64,000 nucleotides of DNA from JAZKID01 sp963714065 (GCA_963714065.1 OY970226.1:1984001-2048000); one strand, 5' to 3'; counted from the first letter of the stretch, positions 25,865-34,932 are shown. The notes: generated from the letters alone by a model not told the origin. Numbers and translations: made by a program.

Positions 25865-26626
25865 CTATAAAATCTGCGCCAGAAAGGCCTTCGTGCGCTC
25901 GTGCTGCGGTTTTTCGAAAAATTCGCGCGGCGTGTTCTGCTCTAAAATCGTTCCCTGATCCATGAAAATCACGCGGTCGGCGACCTCACGCGCAAAGCCC
26001 ATTTCATGCGTGACGACGAGCATGGTCATGCCGTCCTCGGCCAAGTCCACCATGGTGTCGAGAACTTCCTTGATCATTTCCGGATCGAGCGACGAAGTCG
26101 GCTCGTCGAACAGCATGATTTTCGGGTTCATGCACAGCGCGCGCGCGATCGCCACGCGCTGCTGCTGTCCGCCGGAAAGCTGCGCCGGATATTTGTCCGC
26201 CTGCTCGGGGATGCGCACGCGCGCGAGAAAATGACGGGCGAGGTCCTCGGCTTCCTTTTTCGGCATCTTGCGCACCCAGACGGGGGCCAGCGTGCAGTTT
26301 TCCATGACGGTGAGATGCGGAAACAAGTTGAGCTGCTGGAACACCATGCCGATTTCCTTGCGCACCTCGTGAATTTTCTTGAGATTATGCGCAAGATCGA
26401 TGCCGTCGACGGTTACGCGCCCGCGCTGGTAATTCTCGAGGCCGTTGATGCAGCGGATCAGCGTCGACTTGCCGGAGCCCGACGGGCCGCAGATGACGAT
26501 ACGCTCGGCAGGCGCCACTTTCACGTTGATATCGCGCAAGACATGAAAATGGCCGTACCATTTGTTCACGTTTTCCATATCGATGATGGGAGCAGTGTTT
26601 TTCGCCGGTGCCGCCTGCATATTCAT
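25865..26626 (-). CDS. aapP: General L-amino acid ABC transporter, ATPase
   Basis: A 253-residue ABC ATPase of the polar amino acid group. Walker A is GPSGSGKST near 47-55, the Q loop is VFQQLNLFPHLTV, the signature is LSGGQQQRVAIARAL and Walker B is IMLFDEPTSSLDPE, followed by the switch His in VVTHEMGFA. The start ATG 26626 overlaps the stop of the upstream permease as ATGA, so translation is coupled. It energises the AapQM permease pair encoded before it. Confidence 0.95.
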   Translation of the reverse strand: MNMQAAPAKNTAPIIDMENVNKWYGHFHVLRDINVKVAPAERIVICGPSGSGKSTLIRCINGLENYQRGRVTVDGIDLAHNLKKIHEVRKEIGMVFQQLNLFPHLTVMENCTLAPVWVRKMPKKEAEDLARHFLARVRIPEQADKYPAQLSGGQQQRVAIARALCMNPKIMLFDEPTSSLDPEMIKEVLDTMVDLAEDGMTMLVVTHEMGFAREVADRVIFMDQGTILEQNTPREFFEKPQHERTKAFLAQIL

Positions 26627-27759
26627 TTTTCTCCCTTCTCGCCTGCGCCAAGGCGCCGTTCCATATATATCGAATAACGCGACATGCCAAAGCAGCATAG
26701 GAAATAAAACACCGCTGCGAAGGCGTAGGCCGTAAAACGTGTCCAGGGCGTCGCCCAGTTGGGGTTGTTCAGGCTGATATCGACGGCCTTAAGGAAGTCG
26801 ATAAGGCCGACGATGAAGACGAGCGACGTATCCTTGAACAGGCTGATGAAACTGTTGACGATGCCGGGGATCACTTTTTTCAGCGCCTGCGGTAGAATGA
26901 TTAGCATCATGCTCTGCCAATAGCTCAGGCCCATGGCGGTTGCGGCCTCATGCTGTGTCTTGGGAATGGCCTGCAGGCCGCCGCGCACCACCTCGGCCAT
27001 ATAGGCGGAGGAAAAGAGCGTGACGCCGATCAGCGCGCGCAGCAATTTATCGGGCGATATCGATCCGGGCAGAAAGAGCGGCAGCATCACGCTGGCCATG
27101 AACAGCACCGTCACCAGCGGCACGCCGCGCCATAATTCGATGAACAGAATGCTCAGAGTGCGGATAACCGGCAGCGATGAGCGCCGCCCCAGCGCCAGCA
27201 GCACGCCGAGCGGCAATGAGCCGACAATACCGACAATCGCCACGACAAAGGTGACGATCATGCCGCCCCAATAGGATGTTTCGATCACGGCCAAGCCAAA
27301 AAAGCCGCCATACAGCAGACTAAAAGCAGTCACGGGAAAAAATCCAAAGAACATGACATTCGCAAGCTTGCGCAGGGGAAATGACGGCATCAGCAGCGCC
27401 GCAAGCGACAGGACGCCGATCACGGCCGTCAGATCGACGCGCCAGCGTTCGGCTTCGGGATAAAAGCCGTAGACGAAGAAACCGAGATTGGCGTGCAGAT
27501 AAGGATAGCAGGCGCCGGGATTGGGCAAGCAGTCTTCGCGCGCGCTGCCAGAATAGGTCGCATGGGTTACGAAGAAATCCCAGAGCGATAATGCGACATA
27601 AGCGAGAAGGGCACCGATAAGAACGGTGATGATCGTATCGGCGGTGTTTGAGAACAGGCGCTTATGCAGCCAGCCGATAATGCCGTATTCGCTTACAGGC
27701 GGCGGCCGGCTTTGCACGGGGGCCTGCACGAAGGGTTTATAAAAATCCCCGGCACTCAT
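26623..27759 (-). CDS. aapM: General L-amino acid ABC transporter, permease M
   Basis: A 378-residue inner-membrane permease. It has a long N-terminal extension with a first helix near 40-60 and an inserted periplasmic loop containing CLPNPGACYPY, typical of AapM/BztC. The C-terminal half carries the transport core and the EAA loop HEAATAMGLSYWQSMMLIILPQALKKVIPG. Membrane segments fall at about 35-58, 110-125, 145-160, 170-205, 215-245 and beyond. It follows aapQ by 3 bp and overlaps aapP by 4 bp. Confidence 0.93.
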   Translation of the reverse strand: MSAGDFYKPFVQAPVQSRPPPVSEYGIIGWLHKRLFSNTADTIITVLIGALLAYVALSLWDFFVTHATYSGSAREDCLPNPGACYPYLHANLGFFVYGFYPEAERWRVDLTAVIGVLSLAALLMPSFPLRKLANVMFFGFFPVTAFSLLYGGFFGLAVIETSYWGGMIVTFVVAIVGIVGSLPLGVLLALGRRSSLPVIRTLSILFIELWRGVPLVTVLFMASVMLPLFLPGSISPDKLLRALIGVTLFSSAYMAEVVRGGLQAIPKTQHEAATAMGLSYWQSMMLIILPQALKKVIPGIVNSFISLFKDTSLVFIVGLIDFLKAVDISLNNPNWATPWTRFTAYAFAAVFYFLCCFGMSRYSIYMERRLGAGEKGEK

Positions 27760-27762
27760 TTC

Positions 27763-28905
27763 TTATCGCTCCACCAGTTTGAAGCGCGCATTGGCCGCAT
27801 TTGTGATGCCGACAATCGACAGGCTTAAGGTCAGATAGACGGCCATGGTGATCGCGATCACCTCGATCGCCTGTCCCGTCTGGTTGTTGATGGTGCCCGC
27901 GACGGTGAACAATTCGGGATAGCCGATGGCGACGGCGAGCGAGGAATTCTTGGTCAGGTTCAGATATTGATTGGCGAGCGGCGGTATGATCACGCGCAGG
28001 GCCTGCGGCATAACAACAGTGCGGGTGACGACAGCTTGCGGCAAGTTCAAGGCACGCGCCGCTTCCTTCTGGCCATGAGGCACGGCCTGAATACCGGCAC
28101 GCACGACCTCGGCAATGAACGCCGCCGTATAGAGCACCAATCCCAAAAGCAGTGCCACGAATTCGGGAATGATGCGCGAGCCGCCGGTGAAATTGAAGCC
28201 GGACAAATGCGGAAGATTCCATTCCAGCGGTTGCCCTGCAAGATAATAAGCCAGTGCGGGCAGGCCCACGATCAAAACTGGCGCCCATATCCCGACAGGA
28301 AGCGCGCGGCCCGTTTCCTTCTGGCGGATTTTCGAAATCCGCCACAGCGCGACAGTTAAAAACAGCCCTGCTGCCAGCGCCCAGAGAACATAGGAGAAAT
28401 TTTCATGCGGCACCGGCGCCGGTATAAACAGCCCGCGGCCGTTCAGGTAAATCATTCCCGCAAGGGAAAAAGAGTCGCGTGGCGGCGGTAGCGGTACCAG
28501 AACGGCGCTGTACCAGAACATCAATTGCAGGACGAGAGGTATGTTGCGGAGCGTCTCGACATAACAGAGCGCAAGCTTGCTCAGGAGCCAGTTATGCGAC
28601 AGCCGCGCCAGGCCGACCGCAAAGCCGAGCAGGGTGGCAAGAATAATGCCGAGCGAAGACACGAGTAGCGTGTTTAAAAGTCCGGCGACAAAAGCCCGGC
28701 CGTAAGTCGAAACTTCGGAATAGGCAATCAGCGTTTGCGAAATGGCAAAGCCGGCCGTGTTGTTCAGAAAAGCCCAGCCCGCGGCAATGTGCTGGCGCTG
28801 GAGATTTTCATAAGCGTTTGTCGTAGCCGTGTAGATTATGAGGACAACGACAAGCAGCGCGCATAATTGCCAAACGATATTCCGCCATCGATGGATATCC
28901 GGCAT
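27763..28905 (-). CDS. aapQ: General L-amino acid ABC transporter, permease Q
   Basis: A 380-residue permease with an N-terminal helix at about 14-30 and the family's long central insertion. Signatures are TLRNIPLVLQLMFWY near 140, AFIAEVVRAGIQAVPHGQKEAARALNLPQAVVTRTVVMPQALRVIIPPL (EAA loop) near 265-310 and a last helix before KLVER. It pairs with AapM to form the channel. It lies 15 bp after the binding-protein gene and 3 bp before aapM. Confidence 0.93.
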   Translation of the reverse strand: MPDIHRWRNIVWQLCALLVVVLIIYTATTNAYENLQRQHIAAGWAFLNNTAGFAISQTLIAYSEVSTYGRAFVAGLLNTLLVSSLGIILATLLGFAVGLARLSHNWLLSKLALCYVETLRNIPLVLQLMFWYSAVLVPLPPPRDSFSLAGMIYLNGRGLFIPAPVPHENFSYVLWALAAGLFLTVALWRISKIRQKETGRALPVGIWAPVLIVGLPALAYYLAGQPLEWNLPHLSGFNFTGGSRIIPEFVALLLGLVLYTAAFIAEVVRAGIQAVPHGQKEAARALNLPQAVVTRTVVMPQALRVIIPPLANQYLNLTKNSSLAVAIGYPELFTVAGTINNQTGQAIEVIAITMAVYLTLSLSIVGITNAANARFKLVER

Positions 28906-28920
28906 TCCCGCTCTCGATCT

Positions 28921-29937
28921 TTAGCGGATCGGCGGCGCGTATTGCAGGCCGCCCTGCGTCCACAAAGCGTTCAGGCCGCGCTTGAGGCCGAGCCTGCTTT
29001 TTTCGCCGACATTGCGCTCGAAGGCCTCGCCGTAATTGCCGACGGCCTTGATAACGCGCACCGCCCAGTCTTTCGTCAGGCCCAGCGCCTCGCCATAGCT
29101 GCCTTCGGTGCCGAGCAAGCGCTTGGCGTCGGGGCGCTCGTCGGTTTTCATTTTCTCTTCCACATTTGCCTGCGTGATCTCGAGTTCCTCGGCAGTGATG
29201 AGAGCATAATGCGTCCAGCGCACGATATCCGCCCACTGGTTGTCGCCATGACGCACGGCGATGCCCAGCGGTTCCTTGGAAATGATTTCAGGCAGGATCA
29301 TGTGATCGTTGGGATTGGTGAGCTTGAGACGCTCTGAAGACAGCCCGCTCGAATCCGTCGTATAGGCGTCGCAACGGCCTGAATCATAGGCCTTGATGAC
29401 GTCGTCATTCGTCACGAAGACGACGATCTCGTATTTCAGGTTATTGGCGCGGAAGAAATCGGCGGCGTTGAGTTCGGTCGTCGTTCCGGTCTGCGTGCAG
29501 ACGGATGCGCCGTTCAGCTCCTTCGCGGATTTGATGTTGAGCGATTTGCGCACCAGGAAGCCCTGGCCGTCATAATAGTTGATGGCCGGAAAATCGAGGC
29601 CGAGCTGCGTGTCGCGCGACATCGTGAATGTGGAATTGCGCGTCAGCACATCGACCTCGCCGGACTGAAGCGCCGTGAAGCGGTCCTTTGCATTCAGGGC
29701 CACGAATTTCGTCTTGGTGGGGTCGCCGAAAATCGCGGCGGCGAGCGCACGGCAATAATCGACATCGAGCCCCGTCCACGCGCCTTTCTCGTCCGGCATC
29801 GAAAAACCGGCAACGCCGATATTCACGCCGCAGGTGAGCGCGCCTTTTGCCTTGATCGCATCCAGCGTTTGCGCCTGTGCCCCGGGTCCCATCAACATGA
29901 AACCGGTGGAGAGGAAGAAGAAAAGAAGGCGTTTCAT
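28921..29937 (-). CDS. aapJ: General L-amino acid ABC transporter, periplasmic binding protein
   Basis: A 338-residue exported protein with signal peptide MKRLLFFFLSTGFMLMGPGAQA (cleavage near 22). It matches the AapJ/BztA type of SBP_bac_3 proteins: LTCGVNIGVAGFSMPDEKGAWTG, DYCRALAAAIFGD, VDVLTRNSTFTMSRD, CTQTGTTTE and CDAYTTDSSGL. It captures a broad range of L-amino acids for AapQMP. It is the first gene of the operon; its promoter must lie in the 90 bp shared with the divergent metC gene. Confidence 0.94.
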   Translation of the reverse strand: MKRLLFFFLSTGFMLMGPGAQAQTLDAIKAKGALTCGVNIGVAGFSMPDEKGAWTGLDVDYCRALAAAIFGDPTKTKFVALNAKDRFTALQSGEVDVLTRNSTFTMSRDTQLGLDFPAINYYDGQGFLVRKSLNIKSAKELNGASVCTQTGTTTELNAADFFRANNLKYEIVVFVTNDDVIKAYDSGRCDAYTTDSSGLSSERLKLTNPNDHMILPEIISKEPLGIAVRHGDNQWADIVRWTHYALITAEELEITQANVEEKMKTDERPDAKRLLGTEGSYGEALGLTKDWAVRVIKAVGNYGEAFERNVGEKSRLGLKRGLNALWTQGGLQYAPPIR

Positions 29938-30028
29938 AAGATCCGAACTCCATCTAATAGCTTGATATAAAGCAAATTGCGGATAGAGATTGATAGCAGG
30001 CTATTTTGAGAACCAACAGGCCCAAGCC

Positions 30029-31198
30029 ATGAAAAAAGCCATGAAAAAAACAAAAGTTTTTCGAGCCCGGACACAGCTCGCGCATCTCGGCAGCGCGCCG
30101 CAGGAACATTATGGCTTCGTCAATATCCCGGCCTATCGCGGCTCGACCGTGCTTTTCGAAAATATGGACGATTATATCCACAAGCGCGGGCGTTACGAAT
30201 ATGGCCGGCTCGGTACGCCCACCAGCGAGGCCTTGCACAAGGCCTGGGCGGAATTTGCGGGTGCGGCGGGCGCCGTTTCCACGCCCTCGGGTGTGGCAGC
30301 GATGATGCTTGCCCTCTTGTCCTGCCTGAAACCCGGCGATCACCTGCTGGTGCCGGACAGCGTCTATTTCCGCGCGCGGCCGCTCTGCGATAAATTCCTT
30401 GAAGATTTCGGGATCGAGACGGACTATTACGATCCACTCGTCGGCGGCGCGATCAAATCCTTGTACAAAAAGAATACACGTGCGGTTTATACGGAATCGC
30501 CCGGCTCGTTGACTTTCGAGGTGCAGGATATTCCGGCCATCGTCACAGCCGCGCATGCGCAGGACATGCTCGTGCTGATGGACAATACCTGGGCGACGCC
30601 GCTGTTTTTCCCGGCGCATGAACATGGCGTCGATATTGTGATCGAGGCGGGCACGAAATATCTGAACGGTCATTCGGACAGTCTGATAGGCCTGGTGTCG
30701 GCCAATGAAAAAGCATGGCCGAAAATTCAGGAAGCATTTCAGCTTTTCGGCATATGCGCGGGACCCGAGGATATGGCACTTGCCCTGCGGGGCCTGCGCA
30801 CATTGCCGGTGCGGTTGAAGCAGCATGAGGCAAGCGCAATGCATATCGCACGCTGGCTTTCCACGCGCCCGGAAGTGGCGCGTGTGCTTCATCCCGCGCT
30901 GCCTTCGTGCCCCGGCCATGACATCTGGAAGCGCGATTTTTCAGGCTCTTCGGGCGTGTTCTCGATCGAGCTGAAAGAGGTGCCGCAAAAAGCCATCGCC
31001 GCAATGGTGGACGGGCTTGAATTGTTCGGCATCGGCGTGTCCTGGGGCGGCTATGAGAGCCTGATCATCCCGTTCAATTGCAATTATCGCCAGCCGCCGC
31101 CGCTCAAAGGGCCGGGTCTGCGTTTGCAGATCGGGTTTGAGGACGAAGAGGATCTGATTGCGGATCTGGAAGCGGGATTTGCAAGACTTGCTGCCTAG
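30029..31198 (+). CDS. metC: Cystathionine beta-lyase
   Basis: A PLP enzyme of about 389 residues in the Cys/Met metabolism family. It shows YEYGRLGTPTSEALHKAWAEF, a cofactor-binding DNTWATP, and the Schiff-base Lys in IEAGTKYLNGHSD. SWGGYESLI near the C-terminus is characteristic of cystathionine beta-lyases (MetC), which split cystathionine to homocysteine, pyruvate and ammonia. ATG 30029 gives a normal N-terminus; ATG 30041 is also possible, and a reading from 29990 adds residues with no family match. It overlaps the convergent LAB_N gene by 4 bp. Confidence 0.92.
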   Translation: MKKAMKKTKVFRARTQLAHLGSAPQEHYGFVNIPAYRGSTVLFENMDDYIHKRGRYEYGRLGTPTSEALHKAWAEFAGAAGAVSTPSGVAAMMLALLSCLKPGDHLLVPDSVYFRARPLCDKFLEDFGIETDYYDPLVGGAIKSLYKKNTRAVYTESPGSLTFEVQDIPAIVTAAHAQDMLVLMDNTWATPLFFPAHEHGVDIVIEAGTKYLNGHSDSLIGLVSANEKAWPKIQEAFQLFGICAGPEDMALALRGLRTLPVRLKQHEASAMHIARWLSTRPEVARVLHPALPSCPGHDIWKRDFSGSSGVFSIELKEVPQKAIAAMVDGLELFGIGVSWGGYESLIIPFNCNYRQPPPLKGPGLRLQIGFEDEEDLIADLEAGFARLAA

Positions 31199-31509
31199 AC
31201 AGCTTCATTGCCTTTATAAATCAGCATCAGATTGCGGATGTAAACCACGAGGCCCAGCGCTTGCCCGGCAATAATCACCGGGTCGTGGCGATGGATGGCA
31301 TAGATCAGCAGCAGGAAGCCGCCAATAACGGACAGAAACCAGAAAGACAAGGGCACCGTGCTGCGTTTTGCTTTTTCCGAGGCCAGCCATTGCACTACGA
31401 AACGCATGGTAAAAAATCCCTGCGCAACGAAGCCGAGCACGATCCATGAATCGAACTGCTCGATGAAAACGAAATGCAGGTATTCGGTAATATGAGAGAG
31501 ATCGATCAT
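31195..31509 (-). CDS. LAB_N (lipid A biosynthesis N-terminal) domain membrane protein
   Basis: A 104-residue membrane protein of the LAB_N family: FDSWIVLGFVAQGFFTMRFVVQWLASEKAKRSTVPLSFWFLSVIGGFLLLIYAI then a last helix before LMLIYKG. The QW-x-x-SE-K-x-S-x-x-P-x-x-FW core is the family signature, and three membrane helices are seen. It is the last gene of the minus-strand lipid cluster, behind GT2 and the ArnT-like gene. Proteins of this type commonly accompany undecaprenyl-phosphate-sugar transferases; the exact role is unknown. ATG 31509 is preferred because it opens at MIDLSHI, as relatives do. Confidence 0.88.
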   Translation of the reverse strand: MIDLSHITEYLHFVFIEQFDSWIVLGFVAQGFFTMRFVVQWLASEKAKRSTVPLSFWFLSVIGGFLLLIYAIHRHDPVIIAGQALGLVVYIRNLMLIYKGNEAV

Positions 31510-31525
31510 TATTTTACTCCCATTC

Positions 31526-31618
31526 GTCATGCCCGCACCCGGATTATGCCTCCGGGCATGTCCGAGTGTAAACTCCGGCGGGCATCTTATACGAGATCCC
31601 CGCTTTCGCGGGGATGAC
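31526..31618. repeat. Palindromic element (GTCAT...ATGAC)
   Basis: A 93-bp element that separates the GT2 gene from the LAB_N gene of the same operon. Left part GTCATGCCCGC with partner GCGGGCAT, an inner GCCCGGAGG-type hairpin, and a right hairpin ATCCCCGCTTTCGCGGGGAT ending in ATGAC (31614-31618). It would be transcribed as structured RNA inside the operon. Confidence 0.8.
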
Positions 31619-31620
31619 GT

Positions 31621-32349
31621 TTACATAATTTCCGGCGGTTTGCGCCTGCGCCTGATCAACCACCATACGCCGAAAAGATCAAGCGCGCCCACCCATAGGC
31701 GGTCGAAAAAACCATAGTTCGACGTGCCGGAATAACGCGGGCGATCGACGACATCGAAAGTTTTTACTTCTTTACATTCGCGCCGCACCAGCGCCGGCAT
31801 GAAACGGTGCAGGGCATCGAAATAGGGAAGCTGCCAGTAAAGTTCGCGCCAGAACACTTTCAGCCCGCAACCCGTGTCGCGCGTTTTATCCTTCAGCACA
31901 AAACCGCGGATCCCGTTCGCGGTGCGCGATTGCCAGCGTTTGAAGCCCGTATCCTTGCGGCCGATGCGCTGCCCCTGTACAAGGCCGGTGCCGATGCCGC
32001 TCGTTTTCAGCAGCGCGATCATGTCTTTCAGAAAAGCGGGATTGTTCTGGCCGTCGCCATCCAGCGTGGCGATGACGGGAGCCTTGGCGATACGAATGCC
32101 GGAACGTATGGCAGCACTTTGTCCGCCGCTTGCACGATGCGTGACGATATGCAGCCATGGCTTGTCCGTCTGCAATTTCGTCAGTATGCCGGGCGTATTG
32201 TCGGCCGAGCCATCGTCGACGGCGATGATTTCGAAGGGCGCATGCACGGCCAGCGCCACCTCGATCTCCGCGATCAGCAGGCCGATATTCCCTTCCTCGT
32301 TTTTGAGCGGGATGACGATGGACACATTGGGAAGAATTTCTTCAGGCAT
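31621..32349 (-). CDS. Family 2 glycosyltransferase (dolichyl/undecaprenyl-phosphate sugar synthase type)
   Basis: A 242-residue GT-A fold enzyme: NVSIVIPLKNEEGNI at the start, AVDDGSADNT near 42, ATLDGDGQNNP (metal-binding DxD) near 94 and the acceptor region KDTGCGLKVFWRELY near 160. This pattern is that of DPM1/ArnC-like enzymes which load a sugar onto a polyprenyl phosphate. A short basic C-terminus (WWLIRRRRKPPEIM) with a hydrophobic stretch may touch the membrane. Neighbours (ArnT-like transferase upstream, LAB_N downstream) suggest it makes the lipid-linked donor for the ArnT-like enzyme; that is inference. Confidence 0.9.
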   Translation of the reverse strand: MPEEILPNVSIVIPLKNEEGNIGLLIAEIEVALAVHAPFEIIAVDDGSADNTPGILTKLQTDKPWLHIVTHRASGGQSAAIRSGIRIAKAPVIATLDGDGQNNPAFLKDMIALLKTSGIGTGLVQGQRIGRKDTGFKRWQSRTANGIRGFVLKDKTRDTGCGLKVFWRELYWQLPYFDALHRFMPALVRRECKEVKTFDVVDRPRYSGTSNYGFFDRLWVGALDLFGVWWLIRRRRKPPEIM

Positions 32350-32401
32350 GGGAAATCTATAGCGGGCGATTATGCGTCCGCCAAGTTTTTTACGGTGTTT
32401 T

Positions 32402-34144
32402 TTACGGCTTCAAAACCCATAAACCGATACGGCGCAACTGCCCGCCATTCATATTACGCCCCACGACAAGGGCCAAATGACGGGCTTCCATCCCTTCTTT
32501 GCGTAGACGCTGGGTGAAAGCCTTGAATTCAAAATTTTCCTCGACCAGTGCGATACGGCAACCCTTTTGCATTAAGAAATCGGCGGCGCCCTTGCCGTCG
32601 GTCAGAAAAATATCTTTATTGGTCAGGAAAATCAGACTTGGCTCGTGATAGCCGGCGCTGGCAAGATAAGGATTATTGCAAGGCGTATTTTCATGGATGA
32701 CGCTTGCGAGATCCGGCGAGAGCATGAACATTATGCTACGCGACGCGACGCGTTCAAAAATGCCGGCATAGATAACGAATGTGCCGGTAACGGTTAAAGC
32801 AATTGCACGGCGCGCGTTTGTTTTGCTGGCCATAAACGCAAGCCAGCCGAGCCAGGCCGCAAGCGGCACAAGCAGAAGAAAAAGCCACTCCGCTCGTCCT
32901 TCTTCCTCCCGCAATAGCTGAATGAAAGCTGCAAATAATAACAGCGGTGGTACGACGAATAGCGCGCTCATGCAGAAGCGTTGCCAGCGTGTTGTCATGC
33001 GCCAGTCCTGCCCCGCCAATGCCAATATAATAATGCCAGCCAGCGCGGGATAAAGCGGCAGCACGTAATGCGGCAGCTTGGTGGGTATGAGTTCGAAAAC
33101 CAGCCAGGCAGGCAGGATCCATAAGAACAGCAATATGAAATTCTGCTGCCGCCAGTTGCAAAAGATGTAGGGAATATTCGCGGCAAACAGGCAAGCACCG
33201 GGAAAGAAGGTGAACCATACAAGCACGAGATAGGTGCCGGGTGGAGCCCCATGCATTTCCTGCGCGCTTGCCACTTTTGCGAACATATCCTGCCCGAGGC
33301 TTTCTCTGAGAAATGTGCCGCCGGTTTCGTAAATAATCGCGATCAGCCAAGGTGCGACGATCAGCGTTAAGACAATCAGGCCGTAAACGGGGCGAAGATG
33401 TTTCAGCCAGTCATATGATTTCCGGTGCAGGCATAGTGCAGCAGCGGCACCGCCATCAACCAGCAGGATCAGCGGACCCTTGATCAACACACCGCATGCA
33501 AAAGAGATCCAGAAAAGCGGTGCGATATGCCGTTTTATTTTTTCCCGAAAGATAAATACACGCAGCAATGCACCCATGGACGCCGTGACCGTTGCCAGCA
33601 AGACGGCATCGGTTTTGGCCAGCCGTGCCTCGACGCCAAGGAGAATGCAGGCACTGAACAAAAGTGCGGCATAAAAGGCTTCCTCGCGCCGCATCAGCGG
33701 CAGCAGGGCCCAATAGGTCAGCGCGACGGCTGCAATCGCGCCCAATAAAGAGGGCAGGCGGTAAACCCAGATCGGCGCGTTCTCGCCATATCCCGATAGT
33801 TTCACAGCCGCAGCTTGCAGCCAGTAAATGCCGATGGGCTTCTTGTTGCGTGCCTCGTTCTGGAAACGGATGTTGATGTAGTCGCCGCTCTGCACCATCT
33901 GCTTCGTCGCCTGTGCGAAACGGCTTTCGTCGCGATCGGTCGGCGGTAGAGAGAAAAATCCAGGAAGGAAAAGCAGCAGGCTAATGATAGCAAGAACGAA
34001 AATGGCCTGCGCGTGCCTTATCTCTCCTCCCCCTGAAAGGGGGAGGGTTAGGGTGGGGGTCAAATATTTTCGTAATGGAAAGCTGGACCCCCCTCCTGAC
34101 CTCCCCCCTTTCAGGGGGGAGGAAAACAATTTGACGCCACTCAT
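32402..34144 (-). CDS. ArnT-like lipid A/polyprenyl-sugar glycosyltransferase with repeat-encoded N-terminal insert
   Basis: A 580-residue polytopic membrane protein of the GT-C (PMT/ArnT) type. After the first helix (about 45-65) comes the catalytic loop PPTDRDESRFAQATKQM with the Asp/Glu pair used by these enzymes, then KKPIGIYWLQAAAVKL and about ten further helices; the last 110 residues are soluble. These enzymes move a sugar from a polyprenyl phosphate to lipid A or a similar acceptor in the periplasm. The ATG at 34144 overlaps the pssA stop as ATGA, fixing the start; as a result residues about 8-41 are encoded by a palindromic repeat (34022-34121). No other ATG exists before the catalytic loop. 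Confidence 0.88.
   Translation of the reverse strand: MSGVKLFSSPLKGGRSGGGSSFPLRKYLTPTLTLPLSGGGEIRHAQAIFVLAIISLLLFLPGFFSLPPTDRDESRFAQATKQMVQSGDYINIRFQNEARNKKPIGIYWLQAAAVKLSGYGENAPIWVYRLPSLLGAIAAVALTYWALLPLMRREEAFYAALLFSACILLGVEARLAKTDAVLLATVTASMGALLRVFIFREKIKRHIAPLFWISFACGVLIKGPLILLVDGGAAAALCLHRKSYDWLKHLRPVYGLIVLTLIVAPWLIAIIYETGGTFLRESLGQDMFAKVASAQEMHGAPPGTYLVLVWFTFFPGACLFAANIPYIFCNWRQQNFILLFLWILPAWLVFELIPTKLPHYVLPLYPALAGIIILALAGQDWRMTTRWQRFCMSALFVVPPLLLFAAFIQLLREEEGRAEWLFLLLVPLAAWLGWLAFMASKTNARRAIALTVTGTFVIYAGIFERVASRSIMFMLSPDLASVIHENTPCNNPYLASAGYHEPSLIFLTNKDIFLTDGKGAADFLMQKGCRIALVEENFEFKAFTQRLRKEGMEARHLALVVGRNMNGGQLRRIGLWVLKP
34022..34121. repeat. 100-bp inverted repeat inside the ArnT-like gene
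   Basis: Each arm carries a smaller hairpin: CTCCCCCTGAAAGGGGGAG on the left and CTCCCCCCTTTCAGGGGGGAG on the right, and the arms continue as mutual inverted repeats (GGGTGGGGGTC left, GACCCCCCTCC right). It lies wholly in frame in the coding strand and is read as two LPLSGGG/SSPLKGG-like strings. The left arm also has G runs at 34037-34057 that fit a G-quadruplex. It differs from the GTCAT family. Confidence 0.85.
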
Positions 34145-34932
34145 TTTATGACGAGCGCGTTTCGTTTCATGCGCCCGTAGGCACGCCAGCCGATGGGCAG
34201 AAAGCCGAGATAAACCAGCGTCAGCACGCTCAAGGCCTCGAATGTGTAGGCGACGAGGAGGCTGATCAGCGCAATGACCGTGATGATCAGCAGAGCCACA
34301 TATTCGCGCTTCACCTGTATGTGCAGGCTCTTGCCGGAAAAGGTCGGCACGCGGCTTGCCATCAGCAGCGCGATGCAGAGCGTGTAGACAAGCACGAGAA
34401 GGGAGGGGACCGTTTCATGCGCAATGCCCGTATGTTCGAGATAAAGCGGCAAGAGTGCGCAGAGCGCACCGGCCGGCGCCGGCACGCCTGAGAAAAACCG
34501 CGCTTCCCATGTGGGCCGTTCATCATTGTCGGATTCGATGTTGAAACGGGCGAGACGCAGCGAGGTCGAGATCGCGAAAATGAGCGCCACGATCCAGCCC
34601 AGCGAATTATAGTCCTTCAGAAAGGTGATATAAAGAATGATCCCCGGTGCGACGCCGAAATTGACGAAATCGGCGAGGCTGTCGAGCTCGGCGCCAAAGC
34701 GCGACGTGCCTTTCAGGAAGCGGGCGATGCGCCCGTCCATACCGTCGAGCACGCTTGCGAACAGGATGGCGATCAGCGCCGATTCCATGCGTCCTTCCAC
34801 GGCAAGCCTGATGCCCGTGAGCCCGGCGCAAATCGCCAGCATGGTGATAAGGTTCGGCAGCAAGATGCGCAGCGGCACCGCAACGCGCGGCAAACGGAAT
34901 TTCTGGTGCCCATCGCGGCGAAAACGGGGCAT
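34141..34932 (-). CDS. pssA: CDP-diacylglycerol-serine O-phosphatidyltransferase
   Basis: A 263-residue integral membrane enzyme that makes phosphatidylserine, the precursor of phosphatidylethanolamine. The CDP-alcohol phosphotransferase motif D-G-x2-A-R-x8-G-x3-D-x3-D is visible starting at Asp63 (LDGMDGRIARF, then FGAELDSLADF). About eight membrane helices follow. The start codon ATG at 34932 shares its A with the psd stop region (1-bp overlap), and the stop overlaps the ArnT-like start by 4 bp, so the whole set is translationally coupled. Confidence 0.95.
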   Translation of the reverse strand: MPRFRRDGHQKFRLPRVAVPLRILLPNLITMLAICAGLTGIRLAVEGRMESALIAILFASVLDGMDGRIARFLKGTSRFGAELDSLADFVNFGVAPGIILYITFLKDYNSLGWIVALIFAISTSLRLARFNIESDNDERPTWEARFFSGVPAPAGALCALLPLYLEHTGIAHETVPSLLVLVYTLCIALLMASRVPTFSGKSLHIQVKREYVALLIITVIALISLLVAYTFEALSVLTLVYLGFLPIGWRAYGRMKRNALVIK

